From: an uncultured Thermoleophilia bacterium
Lineage (GTDB): Bacteria; Actinomycetota; Thermoleophilia; UBA2241
NCBI GenBank assembly: GCA_903921965.1
Contig: CAIXSE010000518.1
Coordinates: 1 to 7,205 of the forward strand
DNA length: 7,205 nucleotides
Reading direction: 5' to 3'
The position numbers were made by a program, and so were the translations under genes. Positions 1 through 6,098 of the stretch are shown one piece after another; position 1 is the first letter of the stretch, and the number at the start of each line of letters is the position of its first letter. A model generated the notes under the pieces. It did not search any database. It was not told where the DNA came from and saw only the letters and a list, made by a program, of their open reading frames with translations.

Positions 1-1
1 C

Positions 2-805
2 TTCCTGACGGTGGACGAGGAGCCCGACATCCGCTTCTGGAAGCTCGCCGACCTGCAGCAGTTCGACCTCGGCGCCATGAGCCCCTCCGCGCCCTACGGC
101 TACTGGGACGCGCACGGCAAGACGCAGAAGCAGACGCCCGGTGCGCGGCTGTGCACGCTGGAAGAGGTCTTCCAGCTCGTGCGCGACTGGGGGGACGACG
201 ACGTGTACCTCAACGTCGAGACGAAGTCGTTCCCGTACCCCACGAACCCGGCCAACCCCGACCCGGCGACGTGGGTGCGCCAGTTCTACGACCTCGTGAA
301 GACCTACCACATGGAGGACAGGGTCTTCCTGCAGTCGTTCGACTGGCGCACGCTGGTCGAGATGAAGAAGCTCGACCCGGCGATCCCGACGGTCGCGCTG
401 ACCGCGGACCAGCCCTCGTGGAACGAGGAGGGCGACGAGGGCGACTACCAGTGGCCCGACAGTCCGGAGCCGTCGCCGTGGATGGCCGGCCTGGACATCA
501 AGGACTTCGGCGGCGACGTGGTGAAGGCCGCGCACGCCATCGGGGCCGACGTGCTCACACCGTACCACACCGAGGTGACGAAGGCCGTGGTCGCCGAGGC
601 CCACGCCTTCGGCATGCGCGTCGTCCCCTACACGGTGAACGACACGAAGCGCATGAAGGCGCTCATCAAGATGGGCGTGGACGGCCTCATCACCGACCGG
701 CCGGCGACCCTGCGCAAGGTCTGCAAGAAGCTCGGCGTGAAGGTGCCGGCGCCGGCCGAGGACCCCGCGAGCAAGCCGTACTACACGGGGACCGACGGGC
801 TCTGA
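2..805 (+). CDS. Glycerophosphodiester phosphodiesterase, C-terminal part (5' truncated by window)
   Basis: The reading frame is open from base 2 to the TGA at 803-805, giving 267 residues, so the true start lies upstream; the GTG at 11 is internal. The family hydrolyses glycerophosphodiesters to glycerol-3-phosphate and an alcohol, using a TIM barrel and a divalent metal. Visible family marks are the L-N-V-E-T-K strand (Glu codon at 218-220, a metal-ligand position in the family), Q-S-F-D-W-R-T, and the C-terminal block G-A-D-V-L-T-P-Y-H, V-V-P-Y-T-V-N-D and G-V-D-G-L-I-T-D-R-P, which is diagnostic. The N-terminal H-R-G catalytic motif would lie before the window, so the signal peptide and localisation cannot be judged. 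The long insert around T-N-P-A-N-P-D-P resembles the larger extracytoplasmic GlpQ-type members rather than the short cytoplasmic UgpQ type; that subgroup call is inference. It is followed by a hairpin and then the sulfatase gene. Confidence 0.9.
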   Translation, partial: FLTVDEEPDIRFWKLADLQQFDLGAMSPSAPYGYWDAHGKTQKQTPGARLCTLEEVFQLVRDWGDDDVYLNVETKSFPYPTNPANPDPATWVRQFYDLVKTYHMEDRVFLQSFDWRTLVEMKKLDPAIPTVALTADQPSWNEEGDEGDYQWPDSPEPSPWMAGLDIKDFGGDVVKAAHAIGADVLTPYHTEVTKAVVAEAHAFGMRVVPYTVNDTKRMKALIKMGVDGLITDRPATLRKVCKKLGVKVPAPAEDPASKPYYTGTDGL

Positions 806-810
806 CACAC

Positions 811-840
811 CTGTGGCCGGGCAAAGGCCGGCCGGGACAG
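811..840 (+). terminator. Hairpin after the phosphodiesterase gene, possible terminator
   Basis: Five bases after the stop codon, GGCCGG (815-820) can pair with CCGGCC (828-833) around a 7-base loop. The outer arms CTGT (811-814) and ACAG (837-840) also pair across a three-base bulge. There is no T tract downstream, so it is not a canonical intrinsic terminator, although hairpins without U tails are proposed as terminators in high-GC actinobacteria. Its place in the gap between two independent enzymes fits that role. A chance GC-rich stem cannot be excluded. Confidence 0.4.
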
Positions 841-866
841 CCCGCGCTCCCCTCCCGGCGCGGTCG

Positions 867-872
867 TAGAAT
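867..872 (+). promoter_or_regulatory. Possible -10 box for the sulfatase gene
   Basis: TAGAAT matches five of six bases of the TATAAT consensus and lies about 35 bases before the sulfatase GTG. That would give a leader of roughly 28 bases ending in the ribosome binding site. No good -35 hexamer is visible at 16-18 bases upstream, so this is a weak call based on the -10 match and its position in the only intergenic gap. Confidence 0.28.
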
Positions 873-890
873 CGTCACGGCACAGCGTCG

Positions 891-900
891 AGGGAAGGGG
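891..900 (+). promoter_or_regulatory. Ribosome binding site that fixes the sulfatase start
   Basis: AGGGAAGGGG sits six bases before the GTG at 907. The sulfatase frame stays open far upstream, to 151, but that part overlaps the phosphodiesterase gene in another frame. This purine-rich site, together with the family-like N-terminus that follows it, decides for 907. Confidence 0.7.
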
Positions 901-906
901 ACCGTC

Positions 907-3261
907 GTGACAGAGAAGCGGAACCGGACGAGCCTGCCGATCGCGGACGCCGTCGCGCCACCCGCGCTCGCCTTCGACGCCAAAGACCCGGCAGCCGCCT
1001 TCGACCCCATCGAGCCCCTGCGGCCGCCTGGCGGCGCTCCGAACGTCCTGCTCATCCTCCTGGACGACCTCGGCTTCGGGGCGCCGAGCGCCTTCGGCGG
1101 GCCGTGCGAGGCGCCGATCATGGAGCGCCTCGCGGGCGAGGGTCTGAGGTACACCCGCTTCCACACCACCGCGCTGTGCGCCCCGACCCGGGCGGCGCTC
1201 CTGACCGGCCGCAACCACCACAGCGTGAGCATGGGGTGCGTGCCCGAGCTGGCCACCTCGGCTCCCGGGTACACCACGGTGCGGCCGCAGTCGACCGCCA
1301 CCTTGCCGGAGATCCTGAGGCTGAACGGCTACTCGACGGCGCAGTTCGGCAAGTGCCACGAGGTGCCGGTCTGGGAGACGAGCCCCATGGGGCCGTTCGA
1401 CCGCTGGCCGACCGGCAGCGGTTTCGAGTACTTCTACGGCTTCCTCGGCGGCGAGACCAACCAGTACTTCCCCGGGCTCTACGAGGGGACCAGGGCCATC
1501 GAGCCGCCCAAGACGCCGGAGGAGGGCTACCACCTCACTGAAGACCTCGCCGACAAGGCGATCGCCTGGATCCGCCGGCAGAAGGCCCTGATGCCCGACA
1601 AGCCGTTCTTCGCCTACTTCGCACCGGGCGCCACTCACGCTCCGCACCAGGTGCCGAAAGAGTGGGCCGACCGCTACCGCGGCCGCTTCGACCAGGGCTG
1701 GGACGCGCTGCGCGAGCAGACGCTGGCGCGCCAGAAGGAGCTCGGCGTGGTCCCGCAGGACGCCGAGCTCACCGCGCGGCACGCCGAGATCCCGGCGTGG
1801 GACGACATGCCGGCCGAGCTCAAGCCGGTGCTCGCCCGCCAGATGGAGATCTACGCGGGGTTCCTCTCGCACACCGACCACCACGTCGGGCGCGTGATCG
1901 ACGCCGTCGCGGACCTCGGGATCCTCGACGAGACGCTCGTCATCTACATCACCGGCGACAACGGCGCCAGCGCCGAGGGCACCGTCAACGGGTCGTTCAA
2001 CGAGAACATCATCTTCAACGGCGCCTACGCGCTGGAGACTCCGGAGTTCATGGCCGCCCGCATCGACGAGTTCGGCGGGCCCACCGCCTACAACCACTTC
2101 GCGGTGGGCTGGGCCCACGCTATGGACACCCCCTACCAGTGGACCAAGCAGGTCGCCTCGCACTGGGGCGGGACGCGGAACGGCATGATCGTGCGCTGGC
2201 CGGCGCGCATCGCCGCCGCGGGCGAGGTGCGCAGTCAGTTCCACCACGTGATCGACGTCGCGCCGACGATCCTGGAGCTCGCGGGCATCCCCGAGCCGGC
2301 CGCGGTCAACGGCATCGCCCAGAAGCCGCTGGAGGGCGTGAGCCTGGCCTACACCTTCGGCGACCGGACCGCGCCGGACCGGCACGAGACCCAGTACTTC
2401 GAGGTCTTCTGCAATCGCGGCATCTACCACAAGGGCTGGACCGCGGTGACCCGCCACAGCACGCCGTGGGTGGTGGGCCCCCTGCCGTCCTTCGACGACG
2501 ACGTGTGGGAACTCTACGACACGAACGCGGACTGGACGCAGGCGCACGACCTCGCGGCCGAGCTGCCGGAGAAGCTGCACGAGCTCCAGCGGCTCTGGCT
2601 CATGGAGGCCGTGCGGCACGACGTGCTGCCGCTGGACGACCGGCGCGTCGAGCGCTTCAACCCAGACCTCGCCGGCCGGCCGCAGGTGGTCACCGGCTCG
2701 CGGCAACTGCTCTACGGCGAGATGGGGCGGCTCACCGAGCCGTCGCTGGTCAACGTGAAGAACAAGTCGCACGCCGTCACCGCCGAGATGGACGTGCCGG
2801 ACGCGGGCGGCGAAGGCGTCATCATCGCCCAAGGCGGCGCCTTCGGCGGCTGGTCACTGTACCTGAGGGACGGCCGGCCGGCGTACTGCCACAACCTGCT
2901 CGGCCTGCAGCGCTTCAAGGTCGGCAGCGAGACGCCCGTCCCGGCCGGTCGCCACCAGGTGCGGATGGAGTTCGAGTACGACGGCGGCGGGCTCGGCAAA
3001 GGCGGCGCCGTGCGGCTGTTCATCGACGGCACGCTGACCGGCGAGGGACGGCTGCCGGCGACGGTGCCGCTGATCTTCTCGGCCGACGAGACTGCGGACA
3101 TCGGCCGCGACGGAGCCTCACCCGTGAGCGACGACTACGGCACCCCCGGCGGCGCCTTCACCGGCACCGTGCACTGGGTGCTCCTCGAGGTCGGCGAGGC
3201 CGACCCCGATCACGTGGTCTCGGCCGAGGAGCGCCTCCGCGTCATCATGGCGCGGCAGTAA
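907..3261 (+). CDS. Type I arylsulfatase (AtsA/AtsD-like, long form)
   Basis: This 784-residue protein should hydrolyse sulfate esters to free sulfate. Residues 46-58 hold the P-N-V-L-L-I-L-L-D-D-L-G-F strand with metal ligands Asp53 and Asp54. The signature C-A-P-T-R follows at 91-95: Cys91 is the residue oxidised to formylglycine and Arg95 stabilises it. Further active-site marks are G-K-C-H-E (Lys149, His151), T-H-A-P-H (His244), G-D-N-G-A-S (Asp351, Asn352) and W-T-K-Q-V-A-S-H-W-G-G-T-R (Lys414, His419), all at positions expected from Pseudomonas arylsulfatase. From about residue 619 a beta-rich C-terminal region, about 165 residues, resembles the extra domain of mycobacterial 787-aa AtsA/AtsD proteins; 784 aa is thus full length. 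No signal peptide is seen, so it is probably cytoplasmic. The modifying enzyme (FGE or anSME) needed to convert Cys91 is not in the window. The natural sulfate ester cannot be inferred. Confidence 0.96.
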   Translation: MTEKRNRTSLPIADAVAPPALAFDAKDPAAAFDPIEPLRPPGGAPNVLLILLDDLGFGAPSAFGGPCEAPIMERLAGEGLRYTRFHTTALCAPTRAALLTGRNHHSVSMGCVPELATSAPGYTTVRPQSTATLPEILRLNGYSTAQFGKCHEVPVWETSPMGPFDRWPTGSGFEYFYGFLGGETNQYFPGLYEGTRAIEPPKTPEEGYHLTEDLADKAIAWIRRQKALMPDKPFFAYFAPGATHAPHQVPKEWADRYRGRFDQGWDALREQTLARQKELGVVPQDAELTARHAEIPAWDDMPAELKPVLARQMEIYAGFLSHTDHHVGRVIDAVADLGILDETLVIYITGDNGASAEGTVNGSFNENIIFNGAYALETPEFMAARIDEFGGPTAYNHFAVGWAHAMDTPYQWTKQVASHWGGTRNGMIVRWPARIAAAGEVRSQFHHVIDVAPTILELAGIPEPAAVNGIAQKPLEGVSLAYTFGDRTAPDRHETQYFEVFCNRGIYHKGWTAVTRHSTPWVVGPLPSFDDDVWELYDTNADWTQAHDLAAELPEKLHELQRLWLMEAVRHDVLPLDDRRVERFNPDLAGRPQVVTGSRQLLYGEMGRLTEPSLVNVKNKSHAVTAEMDVPDAGGEGVIIAQGGAFGGWSLYLRDGRPAYCHNLLGLQRFKVGSETPVPAGRHQVRMEFEYDGGGLGKGGAVRLFIDGTLTGEGRLPATVPLIFSADETADIGRDGASPVSDDYGTPGGAFTGTVHWVLLEVGEADPDHVVSAEERLRVIMARQ

Positions 3262-3273
3262 CGGCCCGCAGGG

Positions 3274-3393
3274 CTACCCCGCCGGCGCCGCGTCCACGCG
3301 CGCGACGACGTCGTTGACCGCGCAGACCGCTCCATCCGGCAGGTCGAGCGGAGCCAGGCCCTGCCGCAGCTCGCGGTACCTCGCGGGGGCACT
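3274..3393 (-). pseudogene. Possible 3' remnant of a truncated gene
   Basis: Read on the minus strand, 39 sense codons run from 3393 to 3277 and end in TAG at 3276-3274. The frame is closed upstream by another TAG at 3396-3394 and contains no ATG, so it cannot be a normal gene. Yet it reads like protein: it begins S-A-P-A-R-Y-R-E-L-R-Q-G-L and ends V-N-D-V-V-A-R-V-D-A-A-P-A-G. Nearly all its third codon positions are G or C, as in the flanking core genes. It would converge on the sulfatase, with only 12 bases between the two stops. I do not recognise the family. The upstream stop lies next to the end of the neighbouring operon (3398), so the rest of the gene may have been lost when that block arrived. 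The alternative is non-coding GC-rich spacer. Confidence 0.4.
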
Positions 3394-3397
3394 CTAG

Positions 3398-3772
3398 TCA
3401 ACTCTCGTCCCACGCCTCGACAAGCAGCCATTCGCCGGGCTCGCACTTCTTGAGCTTCGTCCAGTCGATGGTCGTCTTACCCTTCCACCCGGGCAGCGGC
3501 ACGCCTTCGCCCACGTGCCAGATCTCGCGAACATTCGGGATGCCGTGGACCAGCACCGGTACGACGTGCTCGGCTGGGACGGTGTAGCGCAGCGGGTAGC
3601 CAGTGCCGCCCAGGTCGACGCCCATACCGAACTTGACCAGCGTGTCCAGCCAGTCGAGACCCCAGACATCTGCCTGCCACATCGCGAGGCAGTCCCCCTG
3701 CTCCGAATCGAAGGCCGCCGGCTTGTCGCGCCCTTCGACCTGCCGGTAGACGCTGACGTGCCAGCCGAGCAT
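3398..3772 (-). CDS. Conserved-looking protein of unknown function (124 aa)
   Basis: I do not recognise a named domain. The protein is small, soluble-looking and rich in Trp (8 residues), with no signal peptide or membrane segment. It begins M-L-G-W-H-V-S-V-Y-R-Q, has M-W-Q-A-D-V-W-G-L-D-W-L in the middle and V-D-L-G-G-T-G-Y-P-L-R-Y next, and ends E-W-L-L-V-E-A-W-D-E-S. That pattern of short strands and Trp-Gly turns suggests a compact alpha/beta protein. The ATG at 3772 is supported by an upstream AGGGAGG six bases away on the minus strand. Only 19 bases separate it from the stop of the nucleotidase gene, so it is the last gene of a three-gene operon. Regular codon bias supports real coding. 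The function may be tied to the nucleotidase or regulator, but this rests on position alone. Confidence 0.78.
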   Translation of the reverse strand: MLGWHVSVYRQVEGRDKPAAFDSEQGDCLAMWQADVWGLDWLDTLVKFGMGVDLGGTGYPLRYTVPAEHVVPVLVHGIPNVREIWHVGEGVPLPGWKGKTTIDWTKLKKCEPGEWLLVEAWDES

Positions 3773-3791
3773 CCTCTGCCTCCCTCCCGCC

Positions 3792-4244
3792 TCAGGGCAC
3801 TCTGGTGCGCAGGTACGCCGTCACGGCAGGCCAGTCGGGGAACCGCGCCGACCCGAACGCGATGACTTCGCCGTTGAAGCGGTCGACGCCGTGCTTCACG
3901 CGGTCATCGATGAGGAAGTCACCCGCGTTCAGCTGCTTGTGGTGCGTGAGGATCAGCCGCTTTCTGGCGGCCTCGCCAAGGTGGGCCTTCACCCAGCACA
4001 GCTTGTCGGACCAAGCGGACGGGTTGTCCCACGGTGCCGTGGACAGGATGTAGACGTCGAACAGCGACGACAGCTCCTGGAACGCCACGAGCGCTCCGGG
4101 CATGGGCTGCATGAGCGAGAAGATGCCGGGGATGTCGTCCCAGTGGCCGTCGTACTCGTCCAGCACAGGCTGGGGTACGTGCGGCACCGCGGACGTGAAG
4201 TCCACGAGCACGTTGTCCATGTCGATGTAGAGGATCTTCTTCAC
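3792..4244 (-). CDS. HAD-family 5'(3')-deoxyribonucleotidase-like protein
   Basis: The 150-residue protein has all four HAD phosphatase motifs. Motif I is D-M-D-N-V, with the nucleophile Asp8 and acid/base Asp10; motif II is L-S-T-A (Ser68/Thr69); the motif III lysine is probably Lys103 in T-H-H-K; motif IV is F-L-I-D-D-R (Asp113, Asp114). The D-M-D-N-V-L-V-D-F start, the S-T-A-P-W loop and the small size match the NT5C family of 5'(3')-deoxyribonucleotidases, which dephosphorylate (deoxy)nucleoside monophosphates in the cytoplasm. The exact substrate is not deducible. The start is a GTG at 4244 with no clear ribosome binding site. It lies three bases after the regulator's TGA, so translation is probably coupled by termination and reinitiation. 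Placement between a Nudix-derived sensor and an unknown protein suggests it consumes or produces a nucleotide relevant to that sensor; this is inference. Confidence 0.87.
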   Translation of the reverse strand: MKKILYIDMDNVLVDFTSAVPHVPQPVLDEYDGHWDDIPGIFSLMQPMPGALVAFQELSSLFDVYILSTAPWDNPSAWSDKLCWVKAHLGEAARKRLILTHHKQLNAGDFLIDDRVKHGVDRFNGEVIAFGSARFPDWPAVTAYLRTRVP

Positions 4245-4247
4245 GGG

Positions 4248-5930
4248 TCACGTGGTCTCGTTCGGCGTTCCAGCACCCCGGTCGCCCAGACGAGCGCGCT
4301 CCGGGTGCGCGCGGATCCACTCGATGGCCCATATCCTTTCGCCGTCCGCGAACTCCGTCTCGTCATCGAAGCGACGCCCGAGCTCGCGAGCCAGCGCGAA
4401 GAAGCGTTGTCCGGGCATGCCGCTCCGCTTGTTGACGACGAGCGCTGTGATCATGGGCCCGCCGGCGGCGTCCTCCTCGCGGCACAGCGTGTCGAGCAGG
4501 TCGAAGAACGCCGGCGACCGCAGGTTGGCGTCGATCTCCTGAGCGAGGTCCCCGTAGGTGATGAGCTCGCTTCTCGCGCCGCGCTCCCAGATCATCCCTC
4601 GAGCTTTGGCCAGCGCCGCGGTGTCCGCCGCCGGCGACGCGGGCACACCCCCACCGGGCCGTCCCTCGCCGGCCCCCGCCCCGCACTCAGGAGCTCGCGG
4701 CATCCACCCCTCCGTGGCAGGTTCGCCCGCCTCATCGACGCTGGCGCGCTCGGGGTGCTCCTGGATCCATGCGGACGCCCGGGCCCGCTCGCTGGCCGCA
4801 AACTCACTGAGGCTCTCGAAGCGACGCCCGAGGCTGTCGGCCAGCACGAAGAAGCGCTGCCCGGGGATGCCGGTCCGCTTATTGACGACGAGTGCCGTGA
4901 CGAGCGGCCCGCCGGCAGCGTCCTCCTGACGGCACAGGGTATCGAGAAGCTCGAAGAACCCGGCGGAGCGCAGCGACACGCCGATGGCGGCGGCAAGCTC
5001 GCTGTATCTGACGGGTTCGCCGCAGGCCCCGCGCTCCCAGATGAACCTTCGGGCCTGGGCCACGGCCTCCCGGTCCAGCGATCCCGACGCCACGTCGGCT
5101 GCGGCGGACGCCGCAGCCGCAGCCCGGGTCGCAAGCACCTCCGGGAGGCGAGGCTCAGCTGTCTGGATCACCCAACTCCGGCCGGGCTGCTCTATCGGCC
5201 TGTCCAGACGCATTGGCTCTCCGCCTGCAAAGACGAGCGTTCCGGCCCGGTAGAGCTGCGGCGGCCGGCCTCGACCCGCGGCGGGCGCACGGCCCTCGTC
5301 GCCGGGCACCTCCTCGAGCAGGTTCGCGGCGTTCATGATGCGTTTGTGGAACGTGCCGGCATCCAGGTAGTCGCGGCGCAGCCCCCACACGATCTCGTAG
5401 ATGCGCCGGAGTCTTGGGATGGTGAACTTCTCCTCGCAGAAGGCCAGCGCGAGAGCCGTGGTCTCGAGCAGCTCGCGGACCTGCTGCACAGCGTCGCGGA
5501 GGATCACGTCGTGCCCGAATGCAAGCCGGTCATCTGTGGCAAGGACGGCATCCACAGGAAGCCACTCCTCGCCTTCGCTCGCCTGTCCGTCGCGAACGAC
5601 AGCCAGGAAGGCGACCGTGAGGACCGTACCCAGCGGGCTGTCAGCGGACTGCAGATACGTTCGGAACTGGCCGAGATACGACGTCGTCCCCGGGCCTTGT
5701 CCGGCCTCTCGCGCGTACACCAGTGCCGCGAACTCCTCAAGCGTTCGCGATCCCGCGACGTCCCCGAGGTCGGCGAAATCGCCGGGCAGATACCACGCTC
5801 CCGCCATGGGGTCAGTGACCCGCCTGCTCAGACGAACCACGAGCTGCTCATCCGCGCTCACCGCCAAGGTGACGATGCGTACATCGACGGCGAGCACCCC
5901 GACGGGCTTCTTCCCGCCTTCAGCCGTCAT
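4248..5930 (-). CDS. NrtR-like Nudix/winged-helix regulator fused to tandem domains of unknown function
   Basis: Using the ATG at 5930, the protein has 560 residues. Residues about 9-165 form a Nudix-like domain with W-Y-L-P-G-D-F in place of the usual W-x-L-P-G-G-F. The Nudix box R-E-x-x-E-E is replaced by L-V-Y-A-R-E, so it should bind rather than hydrolyse its ligand. Residues about 166-230 are a winged helix of NrtR type: F-T-I-P-R-L-R-R-I-Y-E, then L-D-A-G-T-F-H-K-R-I, then G-R-P-P-Q-L-Y-R. NrtR proteins are repressors responding to ADP-ribose or other NAD-linked nucleotides. After an Ala-rich linker, two copies of an unknown domain follow (about 290-395 and 440-545), each with D-T-L-C-R-x-E-D and N-K-R-x-G-x-P-G-Q-R-F-F. 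The frame is open to a GTG at 5993, but the 21 extra residues are Pro/Arg/Trp-rich and precede the normal family start, so I prefer 5930. Neither start has a strong ribosome binding site. The gene diverges from a promoter carrying a palindromic motif and heads an operon. Confidence 0.85.
   Translation of the reverse strand: MTAEGGKKPVGVLAVDVRIVTLAVSADEQLVVRLSRRVTDPMAGAWYLPGDFADLGDVAGSRTLEEFAALVYAREAGQGPGTTSYLGQFRTYLQSADSPLGTVLTVAFLAVVRDGQASEGEEWLPVDAVLATDDRLAFGHDVILRDAVQQVRELLETTALALAFCEEKFTIPRLRRIYEIVWGLRRDYLDAGTFHKRIMNAANLLEEVPGDEGRAPAAGRGRPPQLYRAGTLVFAGGEPMRLDRPIEQPGRSWVIQTAEPRLPEVLATRAAAAASAAADVASGSLDREAVAQARRFIWERGACGEPVRYSELAAAIGVSLRSAGFFELLDTLCRQEDAAGGPLVTALVVNKRTGIPGQRFFVLADSLGRRFESLSEFAASERARASAWIQEHPERASVDEAGEPATEGWMPRAPECGAGAGEGRPGGGVPASPAADTAALAKARGMIWERGARSELITYGDLAQEIDANLRSPAFFDLLDTLCREEDAAGGPMITALVVNKRSGMPGQRFFALARELGRRFDDETEFADGERIWAIEWIRAHPERARLGDRGAGTPNETT
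4296..4613 (-). repeat. Second copy of the tandem unknown domain (within the regulator gene)
   Basis: This 318-bp segment encodes the C-terminal copy of the repeated domain. By hand alignment without gaps, 67 of 106 residues (63%) match the first copy at 4746-5063, and the offset is exactly 450 bp. The best-conserved stretch covers F-F-D-L-L-D-T-L-C through N-K-R-S-G-M-P-G-Q-R-F-F, and both copies end in H-P-E-R. Conservation is at protein level, with many silent differences, which points to an old duplication kept by selection. Confidence 0.9.
4746..5063 (-). repeat. First copy of the tandem unknown domain (within the regulator gene)
   Basis: This is the N-terminal copy of the repeated domain, following the winged helix and an Ala-rich linker. 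Each copy starts near I-W-E-R-G-A and has a Y-(S/G)-(E/D)-L-A element like a helix-turn-helix or lid segment. A Cys-containing D-T-L-C-R helix and a strongly conserved A-L-V-V-N-K-R strand-turn follow. The two copies are joined by a 44-residue Gly/Pro/Ala-rich linker. I recognise the pattern as recurring in bacterial uncharacterised proteins but cannot assign a function. Confidence 0.9.
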
Positions 5931-6003
5931 GCGACCTGCCGGTCTCGCGTTCCACCCGCCATCTGGGGGCGGAAGACGCCACCTGGAGGCCACGTGGCAT
6001 GAC

Positions 6004-6026
6004 TTTCTTGTTTGACAGCAAAGAAA
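6004..6026. promoter_or_regulatory. Operator-like inverted repeat at the divergent promoter
   Basis: TTTCTTG (6004-6010) and GCAAAGAAA (6018-6026) form an imperfect inverted repeat that brackets the -35 hexamer of the plus-strand promoter. GCAAAGAAA is base-for-base the reverse complement of TTTCTTTGC at the second promoter (6813-6821). It also lies in the gap before the divergent regulator gene, where one protein could control both directions. It is a candidate binding site for the NrtR-like protein; that link is inference. Confidence 0.65.
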
Positions 6027-6040
6027 CCATGCACTACACT
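6012..6040 (+). promoter_or_regulatory. Sigma-70-type promoter of the 222-aa gene
   Basis: TTGACA at 6012-6017 is a perfect -35 hexamer. After exactly 17 bases comes TACACT at 6035-6040, matching four of six -10 consensus bases. Transcription would start near 6047, giving a leader of about 52 bases before the ATG at 6099. This also argues against the in-frame ATG at 6012, which lies inside the promoter. The local sequence is distinctly AT-rich in an otherwise GC-rich window. On the minus strand AGTCAA (6052-6057) reads TTGACT, but no good -10 box for the regulator gene was found at proper spacing. Confidence 0.72.
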
Positions 6041-6098
6041 TCTTTCGCGACAGTCAACAATCAATCCTTCAGCACTTCTGTCTCCCCGAGGTTCTCTC

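Noticed and set aside
821..827. GCAAAGG in the hairpin loop as another operator copy
   Set aside because: It is only a partial match to the 9-mer and lies in a terminator-like stem-loop outside any promoter.
151..906. Upstream extension of the sulfatase frame
   Set aside because: It overlaps the phosphodiesterase gene, reads as Arg/Gly/Pro-rich low-complexity sequence, and the ribosome binding site and family N-terminus place the start at 907.
781..2832. Long minus-strand open frame opposite the sulfatase
   Set aside because: It is a typical antisense shadow of a GC-rich gene: composition dominated by Arg, Gly, Val and His, with no recognisable motifs and no start signals.
3210..3446. Minus-strand 78-residue open frame
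   Set aside because: The translation is dominated by Arg, Ser and Thr and crosses the ends of better supported coding regions; a neighbouring frame is more protein-like.
5931..5993. GTG at 5993 as the start of the regulator
   Set aside because: The extra 21 residues are Pro/Arg/Trp-rich and lie before the usual NrtR-type beginning, and there is no convincing ribosome binding site. It is kept only as an alternative.
3891..6002. Long plus-strand open frame opposite the operon
   Set aside because: It spans three real genes on the other strand, including both stop/start junctions, and its translation has no domain features.
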